This document shows positions 63,485-64,000 of a stretch of DNA of 64,000 bases, in pieces. Position numbers and translations under genes: made by a program. The notes beneath the pieces are model-generated. The model had not been told where the DNA came from. It worked only from the letters and a program-made list of their open reading frames with translations, and did no database searches. How positions within the stretch are numbered: position 1 is the first letter of the stretch; the number at the start of each line of letters is the position of its first letter. Origin of the DNA: Caldifarciminota bacterium UBA6260 (GTDB lineage: Bacteria; Hydrothermota; 32-111); NCBI GenBank assembly GCA_002441125.1, contig DJVI01000020.1, positions 41,013 to 105,012 of the forward strand, read 5' to 3'.

Positions 63485-64000
63485 ATGGAATTTAAAGGTA
63501 AAAATGTTATAGTTACAGGTGGTTTGAGGGGTATCGGAAAAAGTATACTGTTAGGTTTTGCATCTGAAGGTGCAAATGTTATAGCATTCGATCTTATAGA
63601 TGAAAATCTTAATGAAACAAAAATTGAGGTTGAAAAATTCAAAGTTTCTTTTGATTATTTCAAGGTTGATGTTTCAAATCTCTCTCAAGTTGAGAAAACT
63701 GTTGAAGAAGTTATAAAGAAATATGAGAATATAGATTTTCTTATCAACAATGCAGGAATAACAAAAGATAACCTTCTTATAAGTATGAGTGAAGAGGAAT
63801 GGGATAAAGTGATATCTGTTAACCTTAAAGGTACTTTCAACTGTAGTAAATCTGTTGTTAAATATATGATTAAGAAAAGGTCAGGCGTCATAATCAATAT
63901 ATCATCCGTTATAGGTATTATGGGGAACAAAGGGCAGGCAAACTATGCTGCAAGTAAAGCTGGTATTATAGGTTTAACAAAATCACTTGCCAAAGAGGTT
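63485..64000 (+). CDS. fabG: 3-oxoacyl-ACP reductase FabG (C-terminus beyond window)
   Basis: 172 codons are visible from the ATG at 63485, which has GGAG upstream in the fabD end. VTGGLRGIGKS near residues 10-20 is the NADPH loop, NNAGIT near 88 is the second SDR motif, and the catalytic Ser-Tyr-Lys is complete (SSV near 140, YAASKAG near 153). The frame stays open to the window edge. It would complete the reductive step of FASII chain elongation. Confidence 0.95.
   Translation, partial: MEFKGKNVIVTGGLRGIGKSILLGFASEGANVIAFDLIDENLNETKIEVEKFKVSFDYFKVDVSNLSQVEKTVEEVIKKYENIDFLINNAGITKDNLLISMSEEEWDKVISVNLKGTFNCSKSVVKYMIKKRSGVIINISSVIGIMGNKGQANYAASKAGIIGLTKSLAKEV

Overview
The window is an AT-rich bacterial chromosome segment, densely coded, with no phage, insertion sequence, rRNA or CRISPR array visible. 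Most genes overlap or lie within about 15 bases of the next one. Gene content is bacterial housekeeping (DnaG, primary sigma factor, SecA, NAD-dependent ligase, 6S RNA, FASII genes). Secreted proteins end in T9SS/FlgD-like tails, and one operon resembles a set I associate with Bacteroidota and relatives. This points to the FCB superphylum or an allied candidate phylum (WOR-3/Stahlbacteria-like is my best guess, not proven). Lysine/glutamate-rich proteins and tRNAs with nearly all-GC stems in an AT-rich genome suggest, weakly, growth at elevated temperature.

Layout. (1) 1-1652 (-): a membrane GAF-GGDEF protein cut by the window edge. (2) 1732-11691 (+): dnaG, rpoD, an amidohydrolase, a stomatin-like protein, a UbiA prenyltransferase, uppP, a phosphoesterase, a CapA protein and a glycosyltransferase in one chain. 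(3) 11733-16100 (+): a Cache-PAS membrane sensor without output domain, mnmA and an SLC6-type transporter. (4) 16103-16262 (-): tRNA-Leu(GAG) and tRNA-Phe(GAA). (5) 16360-25390 (+): three exported proteins, two of them subtilisin-like. (6) 28283-25438 (-): PHP phosphatase, aminopeptidase P, lgt. (7) 28381-35652 (+): serine synthesis (class V aminotransferase, serA), then three poorly characterised envelope genes. (8) 52079-35653 (-): a long run zapB-like, zapA, 6S RNA, rny, ymdB, folD, xseA, xseB, ispA, DUF212, dxs, secA, ligA, thyX, glycosyltransferase. (9) 56653-52119 (-): tRNA-Lys, a cyclic-nucleotide-binding protein, tRNA-Glu, tRNA-Val, thrS, infC, rpmI, rplT, a lipoprotein. (10) 56964-57025 (+): a free-standing small RNA candidate. 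(11) 57063-59832: a very AT-rich lipid-linked sugar module. (12) 59926-64000 (+): yceD, rpmF, plsX, fabH, fabD, fabG (cut by the edge).

The most useful genome-level observation is that promoters are readable by eye (TTGACA-like, 16-18 bp, TATAAT-like). In eight transcription units the -10 box ends only 6-9 bases before the start codon, so the mRNAs should be leaderless, while internal genes carry normal AGGAGG sites. Other points of interest are a ~62-nt RNA with its own promoter and terminator that exposes a UCCCUCCC anti-Shine-Dalgarno motif, an AUU start for infC behind a possible attenuator, a two-domain ThyX, and a poorly characterised three-gene envelope operon.

Functionally, several units supply the envelope: polyprenyl precursors (dxs, ispA), lipid carrier recycling (uppP), a possible archaeal-type ether-lipid prenyltransferase, lipoprotein maturation (lgt), fatty acid synthesis, secretion (secA) and glycosyltransferases. 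Serine, one-carbon and thymidylate metabolism are linked through serA, folD and thyX.
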